Below are positions 41,327 to 49,951 of a DNA stretch of 49,958 nucleotides, piece after piece; within the stretch, counting starts at the first letter, position 1; each line of letters opens with the position of its first letter. A program made the translations under genes and the position numbers. A model generated the notes under the pieces. The model saw only the letters and a list, made by a program, of their open reading frames with translations. It did not search any database and had not been told where the DNA came from. Source of the DNA: Oscillospiraceae bacterium (GTDB taxonomy: Bacteria > Bacillota > Clostridia > Oscillospirales > Oscillospiraceae); contig JAFQZN010000020.1 of NCBI GenBank assembly GCA_017405865.1, positions 1 to 49,958 of the forward strand, given 5' to 3'.

Positions 41327-41794
41327 TTATCCGACCAGGAAGTCCAGCGCATGGATGCCCAGCGTCATGATCAGCGTCACGGCAACGCCGGCGATCAGCA
41401 CGCCGACGAAGATCGTCGGCAGGGCGCGCTTGATGCGCATATTCATCAGCGCGGCGACCAGCGCGCCCGTCCACGCGCCCGTGCCGGGCAGCGGGATGGC
41501 GACGAGGAGGCACAGACCAATCGTCTCGGATTTCTTGACCTTGCCACTCTTTTTTGCCGCTCTCGCCTCGAGCTTCTCCGCGATCTTCGCCATCTTCGGA
41601 TAGCGTTTCATCCACGCGAAGATCCGGCGGATAAACAGCAGAATGAACGGGACCGGGAGCATGTTGCCCACGACCGCGAGCGCATAGGTCAGCCACGGGT
41701 TAAGCTCCTGTCCGATGCCGTAGGGGATCGCGCCGCGCAGCTCCACGACCGGAATCATCGATATTAAAAACGTGATCAGCGCCTTTGTCAGCAT
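41327..41794 (-). CDS. small multi-drug export family membrane protein
   Basis: 155 residues with four or five hydrophobic helices. VELRGAIPYGIGQELNPWLTY and the amphipathic middle fit the family of small multi-drug export proteins (PF06695 pattern from memory). The name is historical and transport has rarely been shown. It starts the leftward run with dCMP deaminase and ogt. Confidence 0.8.
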   Translation of the reverse strand: MLTKALITFLISMIPVVELRGAIPYGIGQELNPWLTYALAVVGNMLPVPFILLFIRRIFAWMKRYPKMAKIAEKLEARAAKKSGKVKKSETIGLCLLVAIPLPGTGAWTGALVAALMNMRIKRALPTIFVGVLIAGVAVTLIMTLGIHALDFLVG

Positions 41795-41842
41795 GGCATG
41801 TTCTCACTTTGCTATATCGTATGTTTTAACAGTATATCACAA

Positions 41843-41872
41843 GAAATGCCCGCCGGTCAAGGCGGGCATTTC
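41843..41872. terminator. terminator of the selenium-type operon
   Basis: GAAATGCCCGCC/GGCGGGCATTTC lies just after the leftward DUF3343 gene. Confidence 0.75.
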
Positions 41873-41879
41873 CAAATTG

Positions 41880-42119
41880 TTATTCAAATTGCCGCAGTAA
41901 TTCCGCGTCCTTGTCCTTCAGCAGGTAGACCGCCTCCACGTCGGCGTCCAGCTTGTCGTAGCACGGATTGTCCGCGCTGTAGAACACGCAGGTGCCGCAG
42001 GAGGATGAGATCTTCCGCGGGACGGGCGCCATCCGCGCCTCGATTCCTGCCGCCGCCAGAGCGCGGTGCGTTTTCAGCGAGGCAAGATGGGTGTGGAAGG
42101 TCGCAAGATACTGCATCAT
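41880..42119 (-). CDS. DUF3343 protein
   Basis: 79 residues. The pattern ATFHTHLASLKTHRALAAAG, then SSCGTCVFY, fits DUF3343, a short putative Se/S carrier-like family (the CGTC pair may carry a persulfide or selenide). It overlaps the tusA-like gene by four bases and lies in the YedE operon. Established comparative genomics links DUF3343 to SelD-dependent selenium use; no direct activity is known. Confidence 0.8.
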   Translation of the reverse strand: MMQYLATFHTHLASLKTHRALAAAGIEARMAPVPRKISSSCGTCVFYSADNPCYDKLDADVEAVYLLKDKDAELLRQFE

Positions 42120-42325
42120 CGCTTCGTCAGCACCAGAGAATACTCGTCGTCCTCCAGCTCCTTCACCGCTACGTCATAGCCGTTGTTGTTGGCAAAGCGC
42201 GTCACGTTGCCGACCGCCGTGGTGTTGTCGACCAGCACCTCCAGCGTATCGGGGTTGTTTTTCTTGATCTCATTCTGCGTCTTGATAACGGGCAGCGGGC
42301 AGGACAGCCCCCTTGCATCAACCAT
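42116..42325 (-). CDS. TusA/SirA-family sulfurtransferase-like protein
   Basis: 69 residues with the active-site CPxP in DARGLSCPLPVIKTQNEI. TusA relatives carry sulfur as a persulfide on that cysteine; the selenium-linked YedF has such a domain fused to a second domain, which is absent here. It starts two bases after YedE and overlaps DUF3343. Confidence 0.88.
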   Translation of the reverse strand: MVDARGLSCPLPVIKTQNEIKKNNPDTLEVLVDNTTAVGNVTRFANNNGYDVAVKELEDDEYSLVLTKR

Positions 42326-42327
42326 GA

Positions 42328-43395
42328 TTACTGCTCCTTCTTCAGGTGAGTGACGGAGATAACGAGAATGAAGAGCAGGCAGACGATCGTTGCGATCGGG
42401 CCGTTGGCGCCGGTGCCGTCTGCGGAGGAAGCGGTCTTGAGGGTGTGGGCAGCGGCAGCGCCGGCGATCATGCCGAGGACGGTGATCGCGCTGTCAGCGT
42501 TGCCCTCGCCTGCCAGAACAAGCTGACGCAGCGGGCAGCCGCCGAGCAGGGCGCAGCCCCAGCCGACGACGGTCATGCCGAGCAGGTTCCACAGCCATTC
42601 GGTATGTGCGATGGGCTGGCCTTCAAAGCCCCAGTTCAGCGTACCGCGGATGGCGTTGCCAACCAGAACGGCGACGATGATGCAGCCGAACGCGGCCAGC
42701 AAACCGAATTCCTTGAACATGACGGCGTCACGAACGCCGCCGACCATGCAGAGGCGGCTCTTCTGCGCCAGCGCGCCGACGACCAGACCGATGCCGAGCG
42801 CGAGCAGGATGGGAGCGTGCATGGAGCCGGGGCCTTCCTCGGAGAATGCGAAGAGGCTGCCGGCGATCAGGGTGAGAACGAAGCCGCCGATGAGCAGGAT
42901 CGGGAAGAGCAGGCCTTCCACGGGGCCCTGTTTATAGGCTCTGCCGAGGCTGAAGTTGTGCTTCAGGAAGAAGACGCCGATCAGGATGCCGAGGACGAAG
43001 CCCACCAGGCCGACGATCGCGTTCAGGTCGCCGCCGCCGATACGGATGACCATACGCAGTGGGCAGCCAAGGAAGACCAGCGCGCCGATCATGACCGCTG
43101 CGCCGAGCGCAAAGCGGATGAAGGGGGAGCTGCCGGCCTTCGGCTTGAATTCCTTGCCGATGAGTGCCATGATGCAGGCGCCGGCGACGATACCGACGAT
43201 CTCTGGGCGGAAGTACTGGACGGGCGCTGCGCCGTGGAGCTTCAGGGCGCCGGCGATGTCACGCAGGAAGCAGGCGATGCAGAAGCCCATGTTCTTGGGG
43301 TTGCCGAACGCCGTCAGCACGACCGCCGCTGCGCCGATCAGAAGACCGGTCAGCATGACGAGCCAGTTTTTCTTGAAAAAGTTTTCTTTCTTCAA
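42328..43395 (-). CDS. YedE-family selenium/sulfur transporter
   Basis: 355 residues with about nine to ten hydrophobic helices and repeated YeeE/YedE motifs: NMGFCIACFLRDIAG, GCPLRMVIRIGGGD, KSRLCMVGGVRDAVMF and LGGCPLRQLVLAGEG, each with a conserved cysteine. The family imports thiosulfate or selenium compounds at the inner membrane. No ATG fits; a TTG at 43395 after GAGGGA gives the best start, but this choice is uncertain. Divergent from the cysteine-desulfurase-like gene. Confidence 0.88.
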   Translation of the reverse strand: MKKENFFKKNWLVMLTGLLIGAAAVVLTAFGNPKNMGFCIACFLRDIAGALKLHGAAPVQYFRPEIVGIVAGACIMALIGKEFKPKAGSSPFIRFALGAAVMIGALVFLGCPLRMVIRIGGGDLNAIVGLVGFVLGILIGVFFLKHNFSLGRAYKQGPVEGLLFPILLIGGFVLTLIAGSLFAFSEEGPGSMHAPILLALGIGLVVGALAQKSRLCMVGGVRDAVMFKEFGLLAAFGCIIVAVLVGNAIRGTLNWGFEGQPIAHTEWLWNLLGMTVVGWGCALLGGCPLRQLVLAGEGNADSAITVLGMIAGAAAAHTLKTASSADGTGANGPIATIVCLLFILVISVTHLKKEQ

Positions 43396-43501
43396 TGTGA
43401 TCCCTCTTTCTAAATAATATGTGCCTGGGTATGTTTTCAGTATAGCGCGCACGTTATTTTTTGTCAAGTATCACGAATTCTTTTTTGCGGCGCCGTTTTT
43501 C

Positions 43502-43529
43502 TTGCGATTTTTCAAATCCATGTTATAAT
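43502..43529 (+). promoter_or_regulatory. promoter of the desulfurase-like operon
   Basis: TTGCGA, a 16-bp spacer and TATAAT lie about 26 bp before the ATG at 43555. Confidence 0.55.
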
Positions 43530-43554
43530 GAAGAAAAAAGCAACGGAGGCAGCT

Positions 43555-44703
43555 ATGATCTATCTGGACAACGCCGCAACCTCATGGCCGAAGGCGCCCG
43601 GCGTCAGCGATCAGATGAAATACTATCTTGACTCTGTCGGCGCGAGCCTCAATCGCGGCGTATACGCCCCGGCGCAGGAGGTCGGGCTGAAAACGCTGAC
43701 CCTGCGCGAGCAGCTTGCCGCGTTTTTTCATCATCCCGATCCGAATTGCGTCCTTCTGACCTCCGGCAACACCGCCGCCCTGAATCTGGCGATCAAGGGA
43801 CTGCTGCACACGGGCGATCACGTGCTTGTCAGCTCGCTGGAGCATAACGCAGTCATGCGGCCGCTCGTGCAGCTCGGCGTCGCCTTCGACCGTGTTCCCT
43901 GTGACGCAGAGGGCTTTCTGCGGTGCGATCTTATAGAGCCGCTGCTCCGTCCGAACACGAAGCTGTTTGTCCTGAACCACGCCTCCAACGTTTGCGGCAC
44001 GGTGCAGAACGTCGAGGCGGTCGGAAAATTATGTAAACTTCATGGCATTCCCCTGCTGCTCGACGCAGCGCAGAGCGCAGGTCACGTCGCGGTGGATTTT
44101 GAGGCCTTCGGCTTGAGCGCGCTCGCCGTTCCCGCGCACAAGGGCCTGCTCGGGCCGCAGGGCGTCGGTGCGCTGCTTGTCACGCCGGAGTTCGCCGCGC
44201 GGCTCGACCCTCTGCTTGCCGGCGGCACGGGAAGCGTCTCCGACTCCGAGGATATCCCGCCCTACATGCCCGACCGCTTCGAGCCTGGTACACCGAACCT
44301 GCCGGGGATTTTCGGCTGGTCTGCGGCGATGGATTATGTAAACCAAGTCGGATTGGACGCGCTCCGCCGTCACGAGGCGGCGCTGACGGAGCATTTCCTG
44401 CGCGGTCTGGCAAAAATCGACCGTATCCGCCTGATCGGAACGACGGACATGACCCGCCGCGTCGGCGTGATCGGCGTAGATTTTGCGCAAATCGACAACG
44501 CCGAAGCGGCAGACCGTCTGGAGCAGGACTACGGCATCCTGACGCGCTGCGGCATGCACTGCGCCCCGGCGGCGCATAAGGCGCTCGGCACCTTCCCGCA
44601 GGGAGTTGTCCGCTTCTCGGTCGGCGCCTTCACAACGGAAACAGAAATCAATGCGGCGATAAACGCCGTCCGCGCACTGGCGGAGGAAGGAGAAATCATA
44701 TGA
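43555..44703 (+). CDS. class V aminotransferase, cysteine desulfurase/selenocysteine lyase-like
   Basis: 382 residues, PLP-dependent. It opens with MIYLDNAATSWPKAP; the PLP lysine is in ALAVPAHKGLLGPQG; the C-terminal cysteine motif is RCGMHCAPAAHKALG. These match the subfamily of NifS-like enzymes that comparative genomics ties to selenium use and YedE, and it lies divergent from that operon. It would release sulfur or selenium from (seleno)cysteine. ACGGAGG lies before the ATG. Confidence 0.9.
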   Translation: MIYLDNAATSWPKAPGVSDQMKYYLDSVGASLNRGVYAPAQEVGLKTLTLREQLAAFFHHPDPNCVLLTSGNTAALNLAIKGLLHTGDHVLVSSLEHNAVMRPLVQLGVAFDRVPCDAEGFLRCDLIEPLLRPNTKLFVLNHASNVCGTVQNVEAVGKLCKLHGIPLLLDAAQSAGHVAVDFEAFGLSALAVPAHKGLLGPQGVGALLVTPEFAARLDPLLAGGTGSVSDSEDIPPYMPDRFEPGTPNLPGIFGWSAAMDYVNQVGLDALRRHEAALTEHFLRGLAKIDRIRLIGTTDMTRRVGVIGVDFAQIDNAEAADRLEQDYGILTRCGMHCAPAAHKALGTFPQGVVRFSVGAFTTETEINAAINAVRALAEEGEII

Positions 44704-45488
44704 GAATCGCGATCGTTACCGGCGCAAGCTCCGGCATGGGGCGTGAATTCGTTCTGCAGCTTCCCAGCTGGGAGCAGTTTGACGAGCTTTGGGTTATCGC
44801 GCGGCGCGCGGACCGTCTGGAGGCGCTGAAAGAGGGCTATCCCTTCCCGATCCGCCCGATCAGCCTCGATTTGACCGCGCAGGAATCGCTGGAGCATTAC
44901 CGCGCCCTGTTAGATGCGGCGAAACCGGAGGTCGCGCTGCTGGCAAACGTCTCCGGCTTCGGCAAATTCGGCAGATACGATCAGATCCCATTGGAAGACT
45001 CGCTGAATATGATCGACCTCAACTGCAAGGCGCTCGTCGCCGTGACCGAGCTGACCCTGCCCTACATGAAGCGCGGCGCGCACATTCTCATGCTTGATTC
45101 GCTCTCCGCTTTCCAGCCCGTGCCCTACCTCAACATCTACGCTTCGACCAAGGCATTCGTGTTGAGCTATTCCCGCTCTCTGAACCGTGAGCTCAAACCG
45201 CGCGGCATCCGCGTGATGGCGGTCAGCCCCGGCTGGGTCAAAACGGAGTTCTTCGATCGCGCCACCGTGACGAGCAACGACGCCGTCACCTATTACAACC
45301 GCTGGTACGAACCAAAGGACGTCATGAAAACCGCCCTGCGCGACCTGTACCGCAGCAGGAAGGACGTATCTATCCACGGCTTCCCGGTGCGGATGCAGGT
45401 GCGCATGGTCAAGCTGCTGCCCCATTCTCTCATTATGAACATCTGGATGAAGCAGCAGAAGCACAATAAGCTGCCGCCCGAGGACTAA
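44700..45488 (+). CDS. short-chain dehydrogenase/reductase
   Basis: 262 residues. The NAD(P) motif VTGASSGMGREF and the catalytic YASTK (Tyr near 148) are present; NVSGFGKFG occupies the usual NAG region. A basic C-terminal extension follows. The ATG overlaps the previous stop (ATGA), so it is coupled to the desulfurase-like gene. Substrate unknown. Confidence 0.9.
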   Translation: MRIAIVTGASSGMGREFVLQLPSWEQFDELWVIARRADRLEALKEGYPFPIRPISLDLTAQESLEHYRALLDAAKPEVALLANVSGFGKFGRYDQIPLEDSLNMIDLNCKALVAVTELTLPYMKRGAHILMLDSLSAFQPVPYLNIYASTKAFVLSYSRSLNRELKPRGIRVMAVSPGWVKTEFFDRATVTSNDAVTYYNRWYEPKDVMKTALRDLYRSRKDVSIHGFPVRMQVRMVKLLPHSLIMNIWMKQQKHNKLPPED

Positions 45489-45622
45489 AGATCGTCAGCG
45501 TCCTGCACGGGAACGTCGTCTTCGTCAACGGGTCTTCCCGTCCAGCTCCCCTGCGGATCGGTCTTACTCGGCGGCGTGTCAAACCGCGTGTTATTCTTTT
45601 TTCTCGGCTCCCAGATTTTCAT
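45485..45622 (-). CDS. 45-residue conserved small protein
   Basis: This short frame reads MKIWEPRKKNNTRFDTPPSK and continues TDPQGSWTGRPVDEDDVPVQ to a DADDL C-terminus. I recall small Clostridia proteins with the same PPxKTDPxGSxTGxPxD...PVQDADDL layout, of unknown function. The ribosome-binding GGAGGG lies eight bases before the ATG, inside the 3' arm of the terminator hairpin at 45631. The stop overlaps the SDR stop tail to tail. The acidic C-terminus and basic N-terminus are striking. Confidence 0.7.
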   Translation of the reverse strand: MKIWEPRKKNNTRFDTPPSKTDPQGSWTGRPVDEDDVPVQDADDL

Positions 45623-45630
45623 AAAAGCAT

Positions 45631-45659
45631 CCCTCCGGCAATAGCTTTTGCCGGAGGGA
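45631..45659. terminator. bidirectional terminator covering a ribosome-binding site
   Basis: CCCTCCGGCAA-TAGCTT-TTGCCGGAGGG with T residues to the right and an A-run to the left of the opposite strand. It can end the rightward SDR operon and the leftward rqcH operon, and its minus-strand 3' arm contains the Shine-Dalgarno of the 45-residue gene. Confidence 0.75.
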
Positions 45660-45664
45660 CGTTT

Positions 45665-47410
45665 TTATTCTGCATTTTGCAGGCGTTCGGAAAGCGACGC
45701 GTCCGGTGTGACGAAGACGGTGCGGTAGCGGTCATAGATCACCATGCCCGGCTTTGCGCCGTTCGGCTTTTTCAAATTGCGCACCTGCGTCACGTCCACG
45801 GGGACGTTCTGTCCCTCGCGCACCTCGGAATAGTACGCAGCGAGCATTGCCGCCTCGGTGATCGTGCCATCCGGCACCTCCGCGCCGGCGCACTCGATAA
45901 TGACGTGCGCGCCGTGGAACTTCTGCACGTGCAGCCAAATGTCGTTTTTATGAGCGCTTTTCAGCGAAAGTTGATCGTTTTGCCGGTTATTTTTCCCGAC
46001 GAGAATTCTCAAGCCGTCCGAAGAGCGAAACGCCAGAGGCTTCGAGGGCGCCTGCTTCATCTGTTTCGCTCCTTTGCGCCGGTCGGCGCGGATGTAGCCG
46101 CCGTCTTCCAATTCTGCTCGGATTTCGCTCAAATCACGCTCATTTTCTGCTCTTGACAGCGTTTCCAGCACACCGCCGAGATATTCCGCCTCGGTCTCGC
46201 CCGCTGCGATCTGTTCGGTCAGGATCTTCTCTGCGTGCTTTGCCTTCGCGTAGTCCTTATAATACTTTGCCGCATTCTGCTGCGGGGACAGGTTGGGCTT
46301 GAGCGGTATTTCAATTTCGCGCAGTTCCGCGTCATAGAAGTTCTCGGCGCGCAGCAGCGTCTGCCCGCGCTCGATCACATGCAGATTTGCCGTTACGAGG
46401 TCGCCCATCTGCCGCAGCCGCTCTCGGTCGAGCGTTTCTTCCCGCTCTTTGCGCTGAATCTCCAGCTTGCGCAGCGTACGCTCATAGAGGGTCGTCAATG
46501 TTTTGCGCAGCGTCTGCGACTTCTGCCGCATGCGGTCTGCGCGGTCGGTTTCGGTATAGTATTCGTCCAGCAGCGCAGAGAAGCTCTCGCAGCGCTTCTG
46601 CGTCAGAAAATCTCCGTACTGCGCGATCTCTCGGTAGGAAAAGTCTTTTCCCCTGCCCTCTTGCAGCAGCAGAATCGGCGTCGGCTCGCCGGTCATGGCC
46701 AGCTCGCGCGTTAAATAGCACGCCAGACTGTCTCTGTCCAGTGTCAGAATATCCGCGTCGATTTCTCCGCAGAAGCGGAAAACAAGCTCTCTCGTGATCA
46801 GCGGCGACAGACCCGCGAAGGTGTCCTGCAGCCACTTGTCCAGCCGCTTCGGGCTGTCCACTGCCTGCAAAAGAGCAGCGATTTCCCGTTCGTCCGCCTC
46901 CTGCGGGATACGCTTGTCCTGTCGCGGCGGCTCGCGGTAAAACAGCCCCGGCAGCACCTGCCGCGCCTCGGACATCTCAAAATCCACGCGCCGCAGGCAG
47001 TCGAGGATTCTGCCGTCCGCGCCGGTCAGGATCAGATTGGAGTTGCGCCCCATGAGCTCCAGAATCAGCTGCTTGCGGCAGGGGCTTCCCATCTCATCGG
47101 TGCAGTCAAAGGCGATGCAAACGCTGCGCTCTGCAGGCGGCTGGGTCAGCGCAGCGACCCTGCCGCCGGAAAGGTGCTTGCGCAGGAGCATGCAGAACAT
47201 CGGCGGCTGCGCAGGATTGTCGAACGCCGCCTGCGTCAGATGGATGCGCGGGCGGTTGACGTTCGCCGACAGCAGCAACCGTTCTCTGCCGCGCAGCTGG
47301 AGCAGCACGGTGTCGCGCGACGGCTGCTGAATTTTATCGACCCGCGAGCCGACGATCACCGGCTCCAATTCGCGGATGACCGCGCGCAGGAAATAAGCGT
47401 CAAAGGGCAT
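45665..47410 (-). CDS. rqcH: RqcH, ribosome quality-control NFACT protein
   Basis: 581 residues. N-terminal NFACT-N (PFDAYFLRAVIRELEPVIVG, LLLSANVNRPRIHLTQ), a long coiled-coil middle (about 270-420), then the NFACT-R domain with LVGKNNRQNDQLSLKSAHKN and DIWLH. RqcH binds stalled 50S subunits with peptidyl-tRNA and recruits alanyl-tRNA to make C-terminal alanine tails. It was formerly called fibronectin-binding protein. It overlaps mrnC by 11 bases. Confidence 0.93.
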   Translation of the reverse strand: MPFDAYFLRAVIRELEPVIVGSRVDKIQQPSRDTVLLQLRGRERLLLSANVNRPRIHLTQAAFDNPAQPPMFCMLLRKHLSGGRVAALTQPPAERSVCIAFDCTDEMGSPCRKQLILELMGRNSNLILTGADGRILDCLRRVDFEMSEARQVLPGLFYREPPRQDKRIPQEADEREIAALLQAVDSPKRLDKWLQDTFAGLSPLITRELVFRFCGEIDADILTLDRDSLACYLTRELAMTGEPTPILLLQEGRGKDFSYREIAQYGDFLTQKRCESFSALLDEYYTETDRADRMRQKSQTLRKTLTTLYERTLRKLEIQRKEREETLDRERLRQMGDLVTANLHVIERGQTLLRAENFYDAELREIEIPLKPNLSPQQNAAKYYKDYAKAKHAEKILTEQIAAGETEAEYLGGVLETLSRAENERDLSEIRAELEDGGYIRADRRKGAKQMKQAPSKPLAFRSSDGLRILVGKNNRQNDQLSLKSAHKNDIWLHVQKFHGAHVIIECAGAEVPDGTITEAAMLAAYYSEVREGQNVPVDVTQVRNLKKPNGAKPGMVIYDRYRTVFVTPDASLSERLQNAE

Positions 47411-47813
47411 CGTTCTCCTCCGTTACCGCCGAAAAAAGCTCCATGATCCGTACCTGCTCACCGTGCAGGTACAGCGCGCCGAACAGCGCCTCCACCCCCG
47501 TCGCCTTCGCATACTGCGCCGGGGTAGCGTTCTTCGGGATCGCGTGCGGATGGGCGTTGCGCCCACGGTGATACCACGCGTTCTCCTGCTCGGTCAAAAG
47601 CGGCTGCAGGCGTTCAGCCAGCTGCGCCTGCGCACTCGCGCAGACCCGTGCGACCGTTTCCTGATGCAAACGGCCGTTGGTCGTGCCGCCGGACAGGCAG
47701 AGCTTCGTGCGCACGAGCAGCTCAAACACGGCGTCGCCGATATGCGCCAGCGCAAGGGCGGACATGGCGCCGATCTGTTTTTCCGTCATGGACGGGTGCA
47801 GCAGGTCGTTCAT
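47400..47813 (-). CDS. mrnC: Mini-ribonuclease III
   Basis: 137 residues, an RNase III catalytic fold without the dsRNA-binding domain. LALAHIGDAVFELLVR is the signature, and ATGVEALFGALYLHG supplies the second acidic cluster. It matures 23S rRNA in Firmicutes. It lies between the glucokinase gene (ATGA overlap) and rqcH. Confidence 0.93.
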   Translation of the reverse strand: MNDLLHPSMTEKQIGAMSALALAHIGDAVFELLVRTKLCLSGGTTNGRLHQETVARVCASAQAQLAERLQPLLTEQENAWYHRGRNAHPHAIPKNATPAQYAKATGVEALFGALYLHGEQVRIMELFSAVTEENDAL

Positions 47814-48757
47814 TCGTTTTCCTCCGTCGTCAGCAGGCGGTACGCGCCGTACATGCCCGCGTCGTTTCCCAGCGCGGCAAGGGAGAACTCTGTCCCCTTG
47901 CAGGCGTGGAACATGTACTTTTTGAAATGGCGCTCCACGCGCTCGAGCAGGTAGCCGCCCGCGCGCGACATGCCGCCGCCGAGGATGATCCGCTCCGGGT
48001 CAGCCACGCAGCAGGCGGACGCCAGCGCCTCGCCGAGGTAGTCGAAGGCCTGCTCCAACACGGCTTCGGCAAGGCGGTCGCCGCCCTTTGCAGCTTCAAA
48101 CACGTCCTTGCAGGTCAGATTCTCTTTCCCGCGAAGCGCAGTTTCTTCTTCCGATTCTGCAAGCCGCTCCTTCGTCATGCGGACGATGGCGTTTGCAGAG
48201 GCGTATTGCTCGACGCAGCCGCGCTTGCCGCAGGTGCAGGGATAGGGGTCGGGCGCGTTGACTGTGATATGCCCGATCTCCCCGCCGACGCCGTGCGCGC
48301 CGCCCAGGATTTTGCCGTCCAAAATCACGCCGCCGCCGATGCCGGTGCCGAGCGTGACGAACACCGTGCTGCGGCAGCCCATGCCGCCGCCCTTCCAGTG
48401 CTCGCCGAGTGCGGCGCAGTTGGCGTCGTTGCCCGCCTTCACGCGCAGCCCGGTCAGGGCATGCAGCGCTTTGTGCAGATTGAATACGCCCCAATTCAGA
48501 TTGACGCAGCGGTTGACGGTCCCGTCTGGTGCAACAGGTCCGGGCACGCCGATGCCGATGCCCTCGACGTCCTCGCATGGGATCTTCCGCCTCGCAAGTA
48601 CGACGGATATTGCGTCGGCGATCTCCGGCAGGATCCGCGCGCCGCCGTTTTCCGTATGGGTCGGGATCTCAAAGCCCTCCAGCAGCGTCCCCTCCTGCCC
48701 GAACAAGCCGATCTTCACCGTCGTTCCGCCGACGTCCACGCCAAAGCCGTATTTCAT
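47810..48757 (-). CDS. ROK-family glucokinase
   Basis: 315 residues. ATP-binding GVDVGGTTVKIGLFG, sugar-binding NDANCAALGEHWKGGG, phosphate loop TLGTGIGGGVI, and the ROK zinc motif CTCGKRGCVEQYAS. It phosphorylates glucose, or another hexose, in the cytoplasm. It is the first gene of the glucokinase-mrnC-rqcH operon. Confidence 0.92.
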   Translation of the reverse strand: MKYGFGVDVGGTTVKIGLFGQEGTLLEGFEIPTHTENGGARILPEIADAISVVLARRKIPCEDVEGIGIGVPGPVAPDGTVNRCVNLNWGVFNLHKALHALTGLRVKAGNDANCAALGEHWKGGGMGCRSTVFVTLGTGIGGGVILDGKILGGAHGVGGEIGHITVNAPDPYPCTCGKRGCVEQYASANAIVRMTKERLAESEEETALRGKENLTCKDVFEAAKGGDRLAEAVLEQAFDYLGEALASACCVADPERIILGGGMSRAGGYLLERVERHFKKYMFHACKGTEFSLAALGNDAGMYGAYRLLTTEENE

Positions 48758-48844
48758 AGCCGCACTTCCTTTGTTTCTTTCCTGCCGCTATTATACACAA
48801 TCTGATTTCATATTTCCACCATAAACTTTTGTACGCACCCTCGT

Positions 48845-49545
48845 TTTGTCATTGCCTGACTTGTTCGGGCAATCCGTGCGTTTCGACGCGGGACACTTTA
48901 CCGTGATATGATATAGAATTCATGTTTGCTACGGACAGATTCCCTTGGCTGACTGCGTCAGCCGGGAATGACAAACTTGAGAGACTTTCCTTCTTCCTGT
49001 CATTGCCCGCTTGTCGGGCAATCTGTGCGTCCCGACGCGGGGCACTTTACCGAATAACGGTGGCGCGCATTGCGCGCCCGCCGTTGTCGAACGCGTTTCG
49101 GTATTCGCGGCGGCATGTGGGCATGCCGCCCTACGCGGCTCCCATTTTCCGGTAATTTCCCATCCGTGTCATTGCGAGACCGACGGAGTCGGTCGTGGCA
49201 ATCCGTCCCTGTCGACGCGGGACACTTTCCCGTGATATGATACAAAGTTCATGTTTGCTACGGACAGATTCCCTTGGCTGACTGCGTCAGCCGGGAATGA
49301 CAAACTTGAAAGACTTTCCTTCTTCCTGTCATTGCCCGCTTGTCGGGCAATCTGTCCGTCCCGACACGGGGCACTTTACCGAAATACGCTGCACGTGCCA
49401 CACCAGCAAGGGACAGATTCCCTCGCCGATTTTATCGGCGGGGAATGACACGGTTGGTGGGTTTGTCGTAAAATATGACGTAGTTCTCATGCTTGCAACG
49501 GACAGATTGCCACGGTTTGCTGCGCAAACCTCGCAATGACGTGGA
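48845..49545. repeat. cluster of GTCATTGCC..GGCAATCC intergenic repeats
   Basis: At least four units of the form TGTCATTGCC(C)GA..TTG/CTCGGGCAATC plus several of CAGATTCCCTTGGCTGACTG...GCCGGGAATGAC lie in 700 bp. A unit of about 150 bp is repeated in direct orientation at 48906-49056 and 49235-49385 with few changes. One unit includes TCATTGCGAGACCGACGGAG...GGCAATCCG, a form known from gut Clostridia. No gene is supported here. Confidence 0.75.
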
Positions 49546-49577
49546 GAGATGTTTCCGCTTTATATTCTGGAATTCTC

Positions 49578-49703
49578 CTATAAACAGCACAAAACGGCGA
49601 TGCCTTGTCGTTCCTCAAGGTATCGCCGTTGCTTCTGCTCCGCTGCCGTACAGCCGGGACGCATATTCGTTTTTATAGTGTGCATGGCTTCCTCCGCCGT
49701 CAT
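49578..49703 (-). CDS. possible 41-residue protein
   Basis: A short frame starting MTAEEAMHTIKTNMRP (Lys/Arg-rich, one TAAEQKQRRYLEER helix) follows the XRE gene by 17 bp. GAGGGG lies very close to the ATG. Its second half runs through the terminator hairpin at 49595, so it may not be real. Confidence 0.25.
   Translation of the reverse strand: MTAEEAMHTIKTNMRPGCTAAEQKQRRYLEERQGIAVLCCL
49595..49629 (-). terminator. terminator after the XRE gene
   Basis: CGGCGATACCTTG/CAAGGCATCGCCG followed by TTTTG on the minus strand; one G-U pair. Confidence 0.7.
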
Positions 49704-49720
49704 ATCCCCTCGTGTGGGTT

Positions 49721-49951
49721 TCAGTCAAACAGCAGCAGCTTATACGGCGGCTGCTCCAGCGCCTTGCTGAGGCGAAACAGGGTATCCATGGAGATCGGCT
49801 TGTAGATGTTCACGGCTTCAATCTGCCCGATGAAGGAGGTGTCGACGCCCATTTTCTCCGCCAGCTGCGCCTGCGTCATTTCCTTGATCTTGCGGAAATA
49901 TGCGACCCGCAGCCCGATCAGCTTGTAGTATTCTCTGAATTCATCCTGCAT
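49721..49951 (-). CDS. XRE-family regulator, small
   Basis: 76 residues, a helix-turn-helix domain (LGLRVAYFRKIKEMTQAQLA-like segment, then EKMGVDTSFIGQIEAVN) with no sensor domain. The first residues begin seven bases from the window edge, so a longer upstream start cannot be excluded. Target unknown. Confidence 0.85.
   Translation of the reverse strand: MQDEFREYYKLIGLRVAYFRKIKEMTQAQLAEKMGVDTSFIGQIEAVNIYKPISMDTLFRLSKALEQPPYKLLLFD

Noticed and set aside
44029-44577. Leftward frames opposite the desulfurase-like gene
   Set aside because: Antisense shadows with Arg-rich composition and no start signals.
48845-49545. CRISPR array
   Set aside because: Repeats are palindromic, differ in length and spacing, and no unique regular spacers or cas genes exist.
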